Source: Nitrospirota bacterium | GTDB lineage: Bacteria > Nitrospinota_A > UBA7883 > JACRGQ01 | Assembly (NCBI GenBank): GCA_024275955.1 | Contig: JAJRYD010000005.1 | Span: 1-64,000, forward strand | Length of the DNA stretch: 64,000 nt | Direction of reading: 5' to 3' | Part shown: positions 1 to 8,120 of the stretch, one piece after another | Numbering within the stretch: position 1 is the first letter of the stretch | Layout of the letters: each line of letters opens with the position of its first letter | Position numbers and translations under genes: made by a program | Notes under the pieces: generated by a model | Told to the model about the DNA's origin: nothing | Database searches by the model: none | The model's input: the letters and a program-made list of their open reading frames with translations, nothing else

Positions 1-51
1 ACTTTCAATTCTACTATTGCCATCAATCTTCTTTCCGTTTACTCTGTCCAT
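1..51 (-). CDS. N-terminal end of an unidentified protein, cut by the window edge
   Basis: Reading the minus strand, an ATG at 51 opens 17 codons to the window edge without a stop (begins MDRVNGKKIDGNSRIE). A strong Shine-Dalgarno AGGAGG lies 5 nt before the ATG, which is the main support. The fragment is too short to assign a family. It is divergent from scpA, so 52-329 is probably a shared upstream region. Confidence 0.5.
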   Translation of the reverse strand, partial: MDRVNGKKIDGNSRIES

Positions 52-267
52 GTTGACCTCCTTGCTATTTTTTGTTCTTTCTCAAACATATCTTAGCAGG
101 TGAGGTCATACCTTAATTTCAACTAACTTTAGGACAATTTCTTTTCTTCATCGGTTTCGGCAATAGCACTAAATCCCCATCTATAATTCGACCAACCAAA
201 AGTCAGAACTTTAAAAATAGATTTTTAGAGGTTCCCATAAGTAAATCTCCTAAAAACCGGATTTATC

Positions 268-297
268 CTAACATGATGGAGGCTAAACGTGTATAAT
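268..297 (+). promoter_or_regulatory. Candidate sigma-70 promoter for scpA-scpB-rluB
   Basis: A perfect -10 box TATAAT lies at 292-297. A weak -35 (CTAACA, 268-273, four of six consensus bases) sits 18 bp upstream. Transcription would start near 304, giving a leader of about 25 nt before the scpA ATG at 330. The rest of 52-329 is AT-rich and shows no ORF with a ribosome-binding site. Confidence 0.45.
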
Positions 298-329
298 GCC
301 GGCCTTAACAGGGGTAAAAACTAGGGAAA

Positions 330-1082
330 ATGTCGAATTATAAAGTAAGGCTGGATATCTTTGAGGGGCCTCTGGATCTGCTTCTCCACCTCATTAAAGA
401 ACAGGAGCTTAACATCTACGATATCCCGGTATCTATGATAACCAAACAGTATTTCGAATATTTAGACATAATGGAAGAGCTGAACCTCGATATAGCCGGG
501 GAGTTCCTCATTATGGCCTCCACGCTTACGCATATAAAATCCAAAATGCTTATCCCCAAGGAAGCCGATGGCGAAGAGACAGAGGAAGGCGAAGACCCTC
601 GTGACGAACTTATGCGGAAACTTATCGAATATAAAAAGTTCAAAGATGCTGCGCAACAGCTTAGAGGCAGGGAAGATGTTCAGAGGCTTACATACGCCAG
701 GCATTTTATAAGCGAGTGGGATCAAGACGACACCGACTACCTAAAAGAGATATCGGTATTCCAGCTTTTGGGGGCGTTCAGAAACATACTGACGAACATC
801 TCACCAGACCAGCTGTACGAAATAAAGCTTGAGGAGATTTCCGTTACGGAAAAGATGGCGCTTATACTTGAAATGCTGGAGACTAAATCCAGACTAAACT
901 TTGAAGATTTTTTTAAAGAGAGCAAAAGCCGGATGGAGATGGTGGGAACCCTTCTTGCCCTATTAGAGCTTATGAAACAGCAGATGATAATGGTCTTTCA
1001 GGAAAAGCAGTTCGCTCCTATCTGGATACAGTCGGAAGACCAAAGAGAAAAACCTTCGGATATAGCAAAAGCTAATATCTGA
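330..1082 (+). CDS. scpA: Segregation and condensation protein A (kleisin)
   Basis: ScpA is the kleisin subunit that bridges SMC heads and recruits ScpB in the chromosome-condensing SMC-ScpAB complex of the cytoplasm. The 250-residue product begins with the family hallmark FEGPLDLLLHLIKEQELNIYD and continues with YFEYLDIMEELNLDIAGEFL, typical of the N-terminal kleisin helix bundle. It ends in a winged-helix-like segment (about residues 150-235, with the pattern LALLELMKQ). Length matches the family. The ATG follows only a weak AGGG ribosome-binding site. It is first in a three-gene operon, with scpB starting 23 nt downstream. Confidence 0.95.
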   Translation: MSNYKVRLDIFEGPLDLLLHLIKEQELNIYDIPVSMITKQYFEYLDIMEELNLDIAGEFLIMASTLTHIKSKMLIPKEADGEETEEGEDPRDELMRKLIEYKKFKDAAQQLRGREDVQRLTYARHFISEWDQDDTDYLKEISVFQLLGAFRNILTNISPDQLYEIKLEEISVTEKMALILEMLETKSRLNFEDFFKESKSRMEMVGTLLALLELMKQQMIMVFQEKQFAPIWIQSEDQREKPSDIAKANI

Positions 1083-1105
1083 TTAACCGATGGAGAGGAA
1101 TCAGT

Positions 1106-1864
1106 TTGGAAAATAGTGACGCGGTAAAAATAATCGAGGCTGTGCTTTTTATCTCCGATAAGCCTGTGCCGATTGGAGACCTTGTAGAAATCGTGGACGG
1201 CTTCGATAAAGAAAAAATCGGCATCTGCGTCGGCGAGCTTAACCAAAAGCTGGAAGATCACGCTGTAGAGGTAGTAGAAATCGCTGAAGGCTATCAGGTA
1301 AGAACAAAGCAGGAATACGGAGAGTGGGTTAAAAAATTTCACAAAATCGAACGGGCGACAAGGCTCTCGCCGGCATCGCTGGAGGTTCTTTCCATCATCG
1401 CCTACAAACAGCCTATTACGAGACAGGAAATCGAAGATATTCGCGGGGTAGACAGCTCTGGGATTGTAAAAAAACTGCTGGAAAAATCTCTTATAAAATC
1501 AATGGGCAGAAAAAAACTGCCCGGCAAGCCGATGGCGTTTGGAACTACTAAAAGGTTTTTAGAATATTTCGGGCTGGTAAAGTTAAGCGACCTCCCAACG
1601 CTAAAAGATTTCCCCGAAAATATGGAAAGCGGGTCAGCGCAAACAAGTATGGAATTCGACGATGAACCACAAGAGAAGGATGAATCGGACATTCAAATGG
1701 AAAAAGAAGCCGCCATGATAGAACCGGCTAACGAAGATTACGAGGATGATGAAGATGAAGAAACGCAGGAGTTCGACGCAGAGCAGTCCAACGAAGAAGA
1801 AACCGTTAGGGTCAATAGCAACGAGAATGACGAAGAGTTCGACGAAGAAGAAAAGGACGACTAG
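1106..1864 (+). CDS. scpB: Segregation and condensation protein B with acidic C-terminal tail
   Basis: ScpB is the tandem winged-helix partner of ScpA in the SMC condensin complex. The TTG start is supported by GGAGAGGAA about 7 nt upstream. Residues 1-170 hold the two winged helices, including SPASLEVLSIIAYKQPITR and the GRKKLPGKPMAFGTT segment typical of the family. From about residue 180 the protein becomes a low-complexity Glu/Asp tail of roughly 70 residues ending at 252 aa, longer than most homologues. The last 38 nt (119 nt if the upstream rluB start is used) are shared with rluB in another frame, which would couple their translation. Confidence 0.94.
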   Translation: MENSDAVKIIEAVLFISDKPVPIGDLVEIVDGFDKEKIGICVGELNQKLEDHAVEVVEIAEGYQVRTKQEYGEWVKKFHKIERATRLSPASLEVLSIIAYKQPITRQEIEDIRGVDSSGIVKKLLEKSLIKSMGRKKLPGKPMAFGTTKRFLEYFGLVKLSDLPTLKDFPENMESGSAQTSMEFDDEPQEKDESDIQMEKEAAMIEPANEDYEDDEDEETQEFDAEQSNEEETVRVNSNENDEEFDEEEKDD

Positions 1865-2846
1865 TAACGCGAAAAAAGAACCGGCAGAAATCCGTCTTCA
1901 AAAAATTCTGGCGGATGCCGGTCTCTTCTCACGCAGAAAAGCGGAGGAAGCTATCGTTGAGGGCCGTATAAAAGTAAACGGCAAAACCGTCAAAAAACTT
2001 GGAACCAAGGTAGACCCGCAGGAAGAGACCATCACCTGCGACGGCAAGGCACTTAAGAGAATCTCGAAAATCTACCTTCTTATGAACAAACCTGCCGGCG
2101 TGGTATGCACCGAGTCCGACCCGGAGGGAAGAAAAATAGTTACAAGCCTCGTACCGGAAATCCGCAATAGAGTTTTCCCTGTCGGCAGGCTCGACTTTAA
2201 TACAACAGGGCTTTTACTGCTTACCAACGACGGCGACTTCGCGCAGAAAATGATGCGCCCCTCAAGCAAGGTAATAAAAAAGTATGCGGCGCGCGTGCGC
2301 AACGTGGTGGAAAACGAAACAATAATAAAAATGAAAAAAGGGATGACGATCGAAGGTATCAAATACCGCTTCGATTCCGTAAAGGTAGAAAGAACCACCG
2401 GCAAAAACTCAATCCTTTACATAGACCTTACCGAAGGAAAAAAACACCATATAAAAAATCTCTGCAAGGCGCTCGGTCATCCGGTAACAAAACTTGCGCG
2501 CACAGGATACGGCCCTTTAAAACTTGTTGGCCTTGGCCCTGCCGACTATCGGCACCTATCGGAAAAGGAAGTGAAAGCACTGCTCTACTCCGCAAGAACC
2601 GGAACCGTAGCTGTAAGTGGAACGAGGACAGGAGCAGTAACACGCCCGCCAAAAAAGATACTTCGTAGAGGGACAAAGATAGGTAGACAATCTGGAACAA
2701 CGGTAGAAGAAAAGCCTGCCCCTCTTACAGGGATGGATGCCAAACGAGGCGGAAAAAAACTCGCCGCACGGAAGGCTGTAGCCAGTAACACTAGAAGATA
2801 CGGCACTACCAAAAGCTCTCCCGCAAAAACCAGCCGACGCACATAG
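1827..2846 (+). CDS. rluB: 23S rRNA pseudouridine synthase, RluB/RsuA family
   Basis: Members of this family isomerise a specific uridine of 23S (RluB) or 16S (RsuA) rRNA. An S4 RNA-binding domain (IRLQKILADAGLFSRRKAEE) is followed by the catalytic domain with the conserved GRLDFNTTGLLLLTNDG, whose Asp is the nucleophile, and by EGKKHHIKNLCKALGHPV. A Lys/Arg-rich tail of about 80 residues follows, as in many RluB proteins. The frame is open further upstream with ATGs at 1746 and 1749; 1827 is chosen because it needs the smaller overlap with scpB, but neither start has a convincing ribosome-binding site. It ends the scpA operon and faces murJ convergently. Confidence 0.92.
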   Translation: MTKSSTKKKRTTSNAKKEPAEIRLQKILADAGLFSRRKAEEAIVEGRIKVNGKTVKKLGTKVDPQEETITCDGKALKRISKIYLLMNKPAGVVCTESDPEGRKIVTSLVPEIRNRVFPVGRLDFNTTGLLLLTNDGDFAQKMMRPSSKVIKKYAARVRNVVENETIIKMKKGMTIEGIKYRFDSVKVERTTGKNSILYIDLTEGKKHHIKNLCKALGHPVTKLARTGYGPLKLVGLGPADYRHLSEKEVKALLYSARTGTVAVSGTRTGAVTRPPKKILRRGTKIGRQSGTTVEEKPAPLTGMDAKRGGKKLAARKAVASNTRRYGTTKSSPAKTSRRT

Positions 2847-3054
2847 GGAAGAACCGGAACATCGCCGACAAATCTCTCGACAAGAAGAGGCGGAAGAACG
2901 TCGCCTGCGTCATAAACAGGGATGGCACAAAGTGAGGTGAAAAAAGAAAAAAGCAACAAAAGCGTGGAGGAAACCTAACCGACACCACGCGCTACCCTCA
3001 CCGGCAGGACTACCCATAGCACGCAAAGGCACTGCCCACAATAAAGGGTAGGTC

Positions 3055-4605
3055 TCACCCTCTCAGTTTCTTAGACACCTTCTCATAGACGTAGTGTATC
3101 TCTTCCATGTCTATAAGCCAAGTGACGAGAAAGTAAAAGAGTGCCGAGCCGGTAATAACAACCGTAAGGCCGACAACAGTAAACGGGCTTATAATCATCG
3201 AAAGGGTAGCTATCAGCCCGCCCATCATCAGCGACGCTAAGGTAGCGAGGGCAAAAGTTTTTAGCATCTTTTTGCCGTCTATTCCGCCGAGCCGTTTATC
3301 GAGCAGATAGAGAAGCAGGAAAAAGTTGACCACCGACGCAAGCGACGTGGCAAGCGCCAGCCCGCCATGCTTTAACGGCCCCATAAGGATAAGATTAAAA
3401 ATGATATTCAGCACCATAGCTAGCGATGCCACCTTCACCGGCGTTTTGGTATCGCCCAGCGCATAAAAGCCGGCAACAGCCACCTTTACCCCGGCAAAAG
3501 CGATAAGCCCAGCACTGTAGTAGCCAAGCGCTATCCCTGTGTTTACCGTAGCAAAATTATCGAATTCGCCTCTTTCAAAAAGAATCTTTACTATCGGCTC
3601 TCTTAGCGCGATAAGGCCGACGGTAGACGGAACGATAAGAAACGACATGGCACGAAGCGATTTTGATATTGTTTCTACCATCTTCGCGAAATCTTTTTCG
3701 CCTGCCTGAAAGGAGAGCGTAGGCAACAAAGCGGTACTCATAGCGGCGCCGAAAATACCAAGCGGAAAAAGCATAAGCCTGTTGCCGTAATAAAGATACG
3801 AGACGGAACCTTCGGCAAGCAGTGACGCTAGAATGGTATCGACGAACATATTTATCTCTGCCACTGCGAAACCTGCCGTTGCCGGAAGGGTAAGAAGGAA
3901 AACTTTTTTAAGCAGCTCCGACTTGAAATCGACATGCGGGAAAAAGCTAAAGCCTTCCCTGATAGCGTATGGAATTTGAATAGCGAGTTGCAAAACCCCG
4001 CCTATAAGCACACCGGCTACTATGGCGTAGACAGGCAGTTCAAACATATCCCGCAAAAAGATTACCGAAGCTATGATGGCGATATTAAAAACAACCGGCG
4101 AGGCGGCAGGCGCGGCGAAGTGGTGCATCGTGTTGAGTATTCCCATTACTATGGCGGCGAGCGATACGAACAAGAGATACGGAAAAAGCAAACGCGTTAG
4201 CAGTACGGTAAGCTCGAACTTTTGGGGGTCATCGGTAAAGCCTACCGCTATTACGCTTAACAGCTGTGGAGAGAAGAGTATGCCTACCACAACTATCAAT
4301 GTTAAAACCATTGTCATTACCGCCAAGAGGTTGTTGGCGAAGCGTATCGCCTTTTTTCTATCGGCCTGAAGCGTTTTGGCAAAAAGCGGAATAAAAGCGG
4401 CCGAAAGCGCGCCCTCTGCCGTCAAGCGGCGCAAAAGGTTAGGTATGCGGAAAGCTACGAAGAAGGCATCGGCGGCGGCACGGGTGCCGAAATAGTTAGC
4501 GATAATAAGATCTCGAAGAAAGCCGAATATCCGGCTTAGAAGAGTAAAAGAGCCGACAACACTAGCGGCCCTTAAAAGCGATTTACTTTTACCCAGTCCG
4601 CTCAT
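3055..4605 (-). CDS. murJ: Lipid II flippase MurJ
   Basis: MurJ is the MOP-superfamily flippase that moves undecaprenyl-linked peptidoglycan precursor (lipid II) across the inner membrane. The 516-residue product has about 14 hydrophobic helices and the diagnostic N-terminal stretch SRIFGFLRDLIIANYFG followed by AFRIPNLLRRLTAEGALSAA. The charged pore residues of helices 1 and 2 (the RD, RIPN and RR motifs) are intact. It is the last gene of the long minus-strand operon, 9 nt after ptsI. Pairing with a PTS enzyme is positional only; no functional link is visible. Confidence 0.95.
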   Translation of the reverse strand: MSGLGKSKSLLRAASVVGSFTLLSRIFGFLRDLIIANYFGTRAAADAFFVAFRIPNLLRRLTAEGALSAAFIPLFAKTLQADRKKAIRFANNLLAVMTMVLTLIVVVGILFSPQLLSVIAVGFTDDPQKFELTVLLTRLLFPYLLFVSLAAIVMGILNTMHHFAAPAASPVVFNIAIIASVIFLRDMFELPVYAIVAGVLIGGVLQLAIQIPYAIREGFSFFPHVDFKSELLKKVFLLTLPATAGFAVAEINMFVDTILASLLAEGSVSYLYYGNRLMLFPLGIFGAAMSTALLPTLSFQAGEKDFAKMVETISKSLRAMSFLIVPSTVGLIALREPIVKILFERGEFDNFATVNTGIALGYYSAGLIAFAGVKVAVAGFYALGDTKTPVKVASLAMVLNIIFNLILMGPLKHGGLALATSLASVVNFFLLLYLLDKRLGGIDGKKMLKTFALATLASLMMGGLIATLSMIISPFTVVGLTVVITGSALFYFLVTWLIDMEEIHYVYEKVSKKLRG

Positions 4606-4614
4606 GCAAAGAGC

Positions 4615-6423
4615 CTACCTAAAGATTCCCTTGCCGTAGCTCTCGGCAAGGACTTCGGATGTAAGCCCGTCTTCAAGCAGGTGGCTCACCTTTTCGAGAA
4701 GGTACTTTCTAATGTCTCTCACCCTGCCGAACTCCAGCACTTTCCGCAAATCTTCTCTCGCCTCTTTAACCGAAATATTCCTAATAAAGCTTTTGATTTT
4801 AGGAATGGAATACGGCTCCATCGAAAGATCGGCAATAGTTCCCATGCCGAGCAGTAGATAGGCGTATATGGGATCGGCACTCATCTTGCCGCAAACGCTT
4901 ACGGGAATATTATGCCTGTTGGCGGAATCTATTATCATATAAAGCATCCGAAGCACAGCGGGGTGCAAAGGCTCGTAAAGGTGCGCCACTTTTTCGTTGG
5001 CTCTATCAATAGCAAGCAGGTATTGTATGAGATCGTTTGTTCCTATCGAAACGAAGTCTACATAAGGAGCGAACTGGTCGAGAAGAAGCGCAGTCGATGG
5101 AATTTCTACCATCATGCCGACTTTAATATTCTCGTCGAACGGTATCCCTTCTCTTCTTAGTTCCTTTTTCTGTTTTTCCAATATGCTCTTTGTTTTTCTT
5201 ATCTCCTCGACCGAGCCTATCATCGGGTACATAATCTTTATCTTGCCGTAGTGCGATGCCCGTAGCATAGCTCTCAGCTGTGAGCGAAACATCTGCCTGT
5301 TGTCAAGACAGTAGCGTATAGCCCTTAAGCCAAGAGCTGGGTTCGGCTCTGGTTCGTCGTCATAGCCGGCCGGCATTTTATCGCCACCTATATCGAGAGT
5401 GCGAAGCACCGCGTCATGCGGAGCGACAGATTCTGCCACTTTTTTAAACTCGTCAAACTGCTCGCCTTCGCTGGGAAAACCGCGGCCGCTTCTATAAAGA
5501 AACTCGGTGCGGTAAAGCCCTATCCCTTCGGCTCCATGTTCCACGGCTAACTTAATATCTCTGGAGGTTTCTATGTTGCCTTTAAGGTCTACCCTTATCC
5601 CGTCCTTTGTTTCTGTGGCAAGCCCTACCTCGCTCTCCAGTTTCCTGTCAAAGGAGAGGTAGTCCTGCTGTTTTTTATTGAACATCTGGAAGTTCTCTTC
5701 TGATGGATATATCAAAAGGTCGCCATGAACGGCATCGACTATAAGCGTATCTCCAGATTTGACGATATCGGTAATTCTCTTAACTCCTACCAGTGCCGGA
5801 ATATGGAGCGACGTGGCGATTATCCCTGTGTGCGAGGTTTTACCGCCTACTTCCGTCACAAATCCCAAAATCTTACTGGTAGCCATTTGCGCGGTATCGA
5901 AAGGAGATAGGTCGTGAGAGATTACGATAACCGGCTCTTCCACGCTCTCGAGTGTTTCCTGCTCGGTGCCGGTAAGCACCTGCGTAACCTGGTTTATAAC
6001 CATCCCGAGGTCGTGCAGTCTTTCCCTAAAGTAGCTGTTCTTTATATTTTTAAACTTTGCCGACAGCTTATTGTAGGTTTGCTGTAGCGCCCATTCGGCA
6101 TTAACCATTTCCTGCTCTATCATTTTTTTTGTAGCACCTATTATCATCGGGTCTTGGAGCAGTTGTATCTGAGGATTGAGAATATAACTCATATTTTCGG
6201 CAAGATTTTTGACAGACTCGCGCGCTGTTTTAAGCATTTTGTTCCTTGTGCCTTCCACAGCCCTTTCGAACCGCTCCAGCTCGCCTTTCACCGAGTCTCG
6301 GCCTACCACATGCTTTAAAACACAAAGATGAAACCTGTTAAGAACATGCGCCCTGCCTATGGCAAACCCCGGAGAAACAGGAATCCCCTTGTACGCTTTT
6401 CCTATCTTTTTTCTAATCGGCAT
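4615..6423 (-). CDS. ptsI: PTS enzyme I (phosphoenolpyruvate-protein phosphotransferase)
   Basis: Enzyme I transfers phosphate from PEP to HPr. The 602-residue protein has the N-terminal helical HPr-binding domain, the phosphohistidine loop GGKTSHTGIIA with His198 as the phospho-acceptor, and the C-terminal PEP-utilising TIM barrel (GIGLYRTEFLYR, the NPALGLRAIRYCL segment, SIGTNDLIQY and VSVCGKMSADP). No GAF domain precedes it, so it is of PtsI rather than PtsP type. It overlaps ptsH by 11 nt. No sugar permease (EIIB/C) gene is present nearby, so the chain is probably regulatory. Confidence 0.93.
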   Translation of the reverse strand: MPIRKKIGKAYKGIPVSPGFAIGRAHVLNRFHLCVLKHVVGRDSVKGELERFERAVEGTRNKMLKTARESVKNLAENMSYILNPQIQLLQDPMIIGATKKMIEQEMVNAEWALQQTYNKLSAKFKNIKNSYFRERLHDLGMVINQVTQVLTGTEQETLESVEEPVIVISHDLSPFDTAQMATSKILGFVTEVGGKTSHTGIIATSLHIPALVGVKRITDIVKSGDTLIVDAVHGDLLIYPSEENFQMFNKKQQDYLSFDRKLESEVGLATETKDGIRVDLKGNIETSRDIKLAVEHGAEGIGLYRTEFLYRSGRGFPSEGEQFDEFKKVAESVAPHDAVLRTLDIGGDKMPAGYDDEPEPNPALGLRAIRYCLDNRQMFRSQLRAMLRASHYGKIKIMYPMIGSVEEIRKTKSILEKQKKELRREGIPFDENIKVGMMVEIPSTALLLDQFAPYVDFVSIGTNDLIQYLLAIDRANEKVAHLYEPLHPAVLRMLYMIIDSANRHNIPVSVCGKMSADPIYAYLLLGMGTIADLSMEPYSIPKIKSFIRNISVKEAREDLRKVLEFGRVRDIRKYLLEKVSHLLEDGLTSEVLAESYGKGIFR

Positions 6424-6676
6424 TATCTGACCTTAAAAAACCTGTAAGCGAGCAGAGTGCTTCCACCTCGTCCGGGCCGCTGGTTTCGATAAGTATGGAA
6501 GCCCCTGGCATAATGGCGAGCGAGAGTATATCCAACACCTCCTTGCCGTCAACCTTTCGGCCGTCGCTACTTACGGAAATATCCGACTTAAAGAGACAGC
6601 CTTTCTCGGCGAAAGCAAAAGCTGTTCTGGCATGTATGCCAAGTTTGCTTTTAATCTTCACTTTTGCCTTTTGCAT
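6413..6676 (-). CDS. ptsH: HPr phosphocarrier protein with Glu at the Ser46 site
   Basis: HPr relays phosphate from enzyme I to EIIA proteins. The 87-residue product has the active-site motif GIHART with His15 exactly where expected. Residue 18 is Thr instead of the usual Pro. Aligned by the fixed spacing from His15, the regulatory Ser46 phosphorylated by HPr kinase in other bacteria is Glu46 (in DGKEVLDILSLA). The ATG at 6676 is preferred over an upstream in-frame ATG because only this start gives a canonical HPr N-terminus and follows AAAGAGAG. The gene overlaps the EIIA gene by 26 nt and ptsI by 11 nt. Confidence 0.9.
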   Translation of the reverse strand: MQKAKVKIKSKLGIHARTAFAFAEKGCLFKSDISVSSDGRKVDGKEVLDILSLAIMPGASILIETSGPDEVEALCSLTGFLRSDNAD

Positions 6677-7076
6677 CACTCTCTTTAAGAAAATCCGAGG
6701 CGAGATGAATATTTTCTCTGCCATATTCTTTTAGTTTGGCGGCCATCGTTTTAAGATCGGATGTCTTTTGAAGTGAAACGGCTTTAATGAGAATGGGCAG
6801 GTTTACGCCGGTAATAATCTCTATTTTCAAATCGCCCTGTAGAGAGATGCAGATATTAGAAGGCGACCCTCCATAGAGGTCAGTGGCAACCAGCACTCCG
6901 TTACCGTGGTCGGCATCTATTATCGCCTTTTTTACCATTTCACGGGCTTTAGGCACATCTACGTTATGATCCAGAGCTACGGCAGACGCAGTTCCAGCTC
7001 CGCCGGTGATGAACTTTAGCGTAGAGAGCAGTTCACCAGAAAGACCGCCATGCGCGCATATCACAACGCCGACCAT
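6651..7076 (-). CDS. Mannose-family PTS EIIA component (regulatory)
   Basis: This 141-residue protein is a mannose/fructose-type EIIA domain. It opens with VGVVICAHGGLSGELL, where His9 is the phospho-acceptor, and has the VLVATDLYGGSPSNIC segment typical of ManX-like proteins. Stand-alone EIIA-Man proteins beside ptsH and rpoN are common in delta-proteobacteria and lack a matching permease; a regulatory role is inferred. The C-terminal 26 nt overlap ptsH, so the two are probably translationally coupled. Confidence 0.88.
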   Translation of the reverse strand: MVGVVICAHGGLSGELLSTLKFITGGAGTASAVALDHNVDVPKAREMVKKAIIDADHGNGVLVATDLYGGSPSNICISLQGDLKIEIITGVNLPILIKAVSLQKTSDLKTMAAKLKEYGRENIHLASDFLKESDAKGKSED

Positions 7077-7093
7077 TTACAATCCCCTCCCCC

Positions 7094-7555
7094 TTAAAGT
7101 GACTGTTCAGCCTGCTCGATCGATTTAAGTATCTCCTCAGGTGTTTCAAGCTTTTTCAATTTATCACAAAACCCGTCAAGCCTCACGAGGCGTGAGATGC
7201 GAGCAAGAAGTTTCAAATGTCTGCCCGGCTCGCCGCTTGGTGCCAACAGTAAAAAAAAAAAATGTGTCTTCTTGCCGTCCAACGCGTCAAACTCCACCCC
7301 ATCGCTCGACTTGCCATACAAAGCTACTATTTTATCTGTATCGTCATATTTGGCGTGCGGTATCGCTACATGATTTCCAATGCCGGTACTGCCGAGCTTT
7401 TCCCTGTCTATCAGAGCTTTTTCCACCACGGCGGCAGACTTTACATGGTTGGAAACAAAAAGAGCCTCTGCCATTTCGTGGATAGCGTCAGCCTTGTTCT
7501 TTGCCGCCATGTTCGGCAAAATAGTGTCAACGGATATATGCTCGGAAAATCTCAT
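7094..7555 (-). CDS. ptsN: Nitrogen-regulatory PTS EIIA (PtsN)
   Basis: PtsN (EIIA-Ntr) is the terminal phospho-acceptor of the regulatory PTS and in other bacteria controls potassium transport, nitrogen metabolism and envelope responses. The 153-residue protein shows the EIIA type-2 fold pattern, the phospho-histidine motif GNHVAIPHAK (His67) and the FFFLLLAPSGEPGRHLKLLA core. It follows hpf by 22 nt in the conserved rpoN-hpf-ptsN order. In many relatives hprK and rapZ sit next to this gene; neither is present here. Confidence 0.92.
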   Translation of the reverse strand: MRFSEHISVDTILPNMAAKNKADAIHEMAEALFVSNHVKSAAVVEKALIDREKLGSTGIGNHVAIPHAKYDDTDKIVALYGKSSDGVEFDALDGKKTHFFFLLLAPSGEPGRHLKLLARISRLVRLDGFCDKLKKLETPEEILKSIEQAEQSL

Positions 7556-7577
7556 AAGGCAACCTCTTGCGGATTCA

Positions 7578-8096
7578 TTAATATTCCGTTATCCCGATAT
7601 TTCCATCTGACCTGTAGTAGGCAACATGAACACTTCCTCCTCCACTGGTTTTGTAAACCACAAAATGCTTATTCCCTTCCCTTAATACCTCAACCGCCCG
7701 CTCGTCGGTCATCAGTATATCAGTATCGGCATTCTCTCTGATAATTTCCTGTATGGTCGCCTCTTCTTCCTCCTCGCTTACTACCGGAAGGTCTTTTTCA
7801 GAGGCATGGTGGTCTTTCTTTTTCTCCTTAAACTTCTTTGCCTGCCTAGCTATTTTATCCATCACCTTATCTATGGAGGCATACATATCTTCCGTTTCCT
7901 CGCTTCCTTTAAGGTGAACTCCTTTGCCGTTTACGGAAACATCAACTTTTTGCCGAAACTTCTTACCGACAGACATAGTCATATGCACCCGTATACTGCC
8001 ATCCAGATACTTATTCAGTACCGAAACTTTTTCGAGAGAATAGCTTTTAAGCGACGGAGTAACTTCTACTTTCCTTCCCTGTATATTCACAAACAT
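7578..8096 (-). CDS. hpf: Ribosome hibernation-promoting factor, long form
   Basis: Long HPF binds the 30S decoding centre and dimerises 70S ribosomes into inactive 100S particles in stationary phase. Residues 1-95 form the YfiA/HPF domain (MFVNIQGRKVEVTPSLKSY at the start, then the ETEDMYASIDKVMDKIARQ helix). A charged linker (about 96-125) and a C-terminal dimerisation domain (AVEVLREGNKHFVVYKT, then GSVHVAYYRSDGNIGITEY) follow. At 172 aa it has the length of the long form. It lies directly after rpoN, the conserved location of this gene. Confidence 0.93.
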   Translation of the reverse strand: MFVNIQGRKVEVTPSLKSYSLEKVSVLNKYLDGSIRVHMTMSVGKKFRQKVDVSVNGKGVHLKGSEETEDMYASIDKVMDKIARQAKKFKEKKKDHHASEKDLPVVSEEEEEATIQEIIRENADTDILMTDERAVEVLREGNKHFVVYKTSGGGSVHVAYYRSDGNIGITEY

Positions 8097-8120
8097 GATG
8101 CTCTCCTTATTTAAAAAGAG

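Noticed and set aside
2585-2959. Minus-strand frame opposite the end of rluB
   Set aside because: It mirrors the Lys-rich tail of rluB and lacks a start signal.
3041-3062. Terminator between rluB and murJ
   Set aside because: AGGGT/ACCCT is a 5-bp stem without a T-run on either strand; too weak to call.
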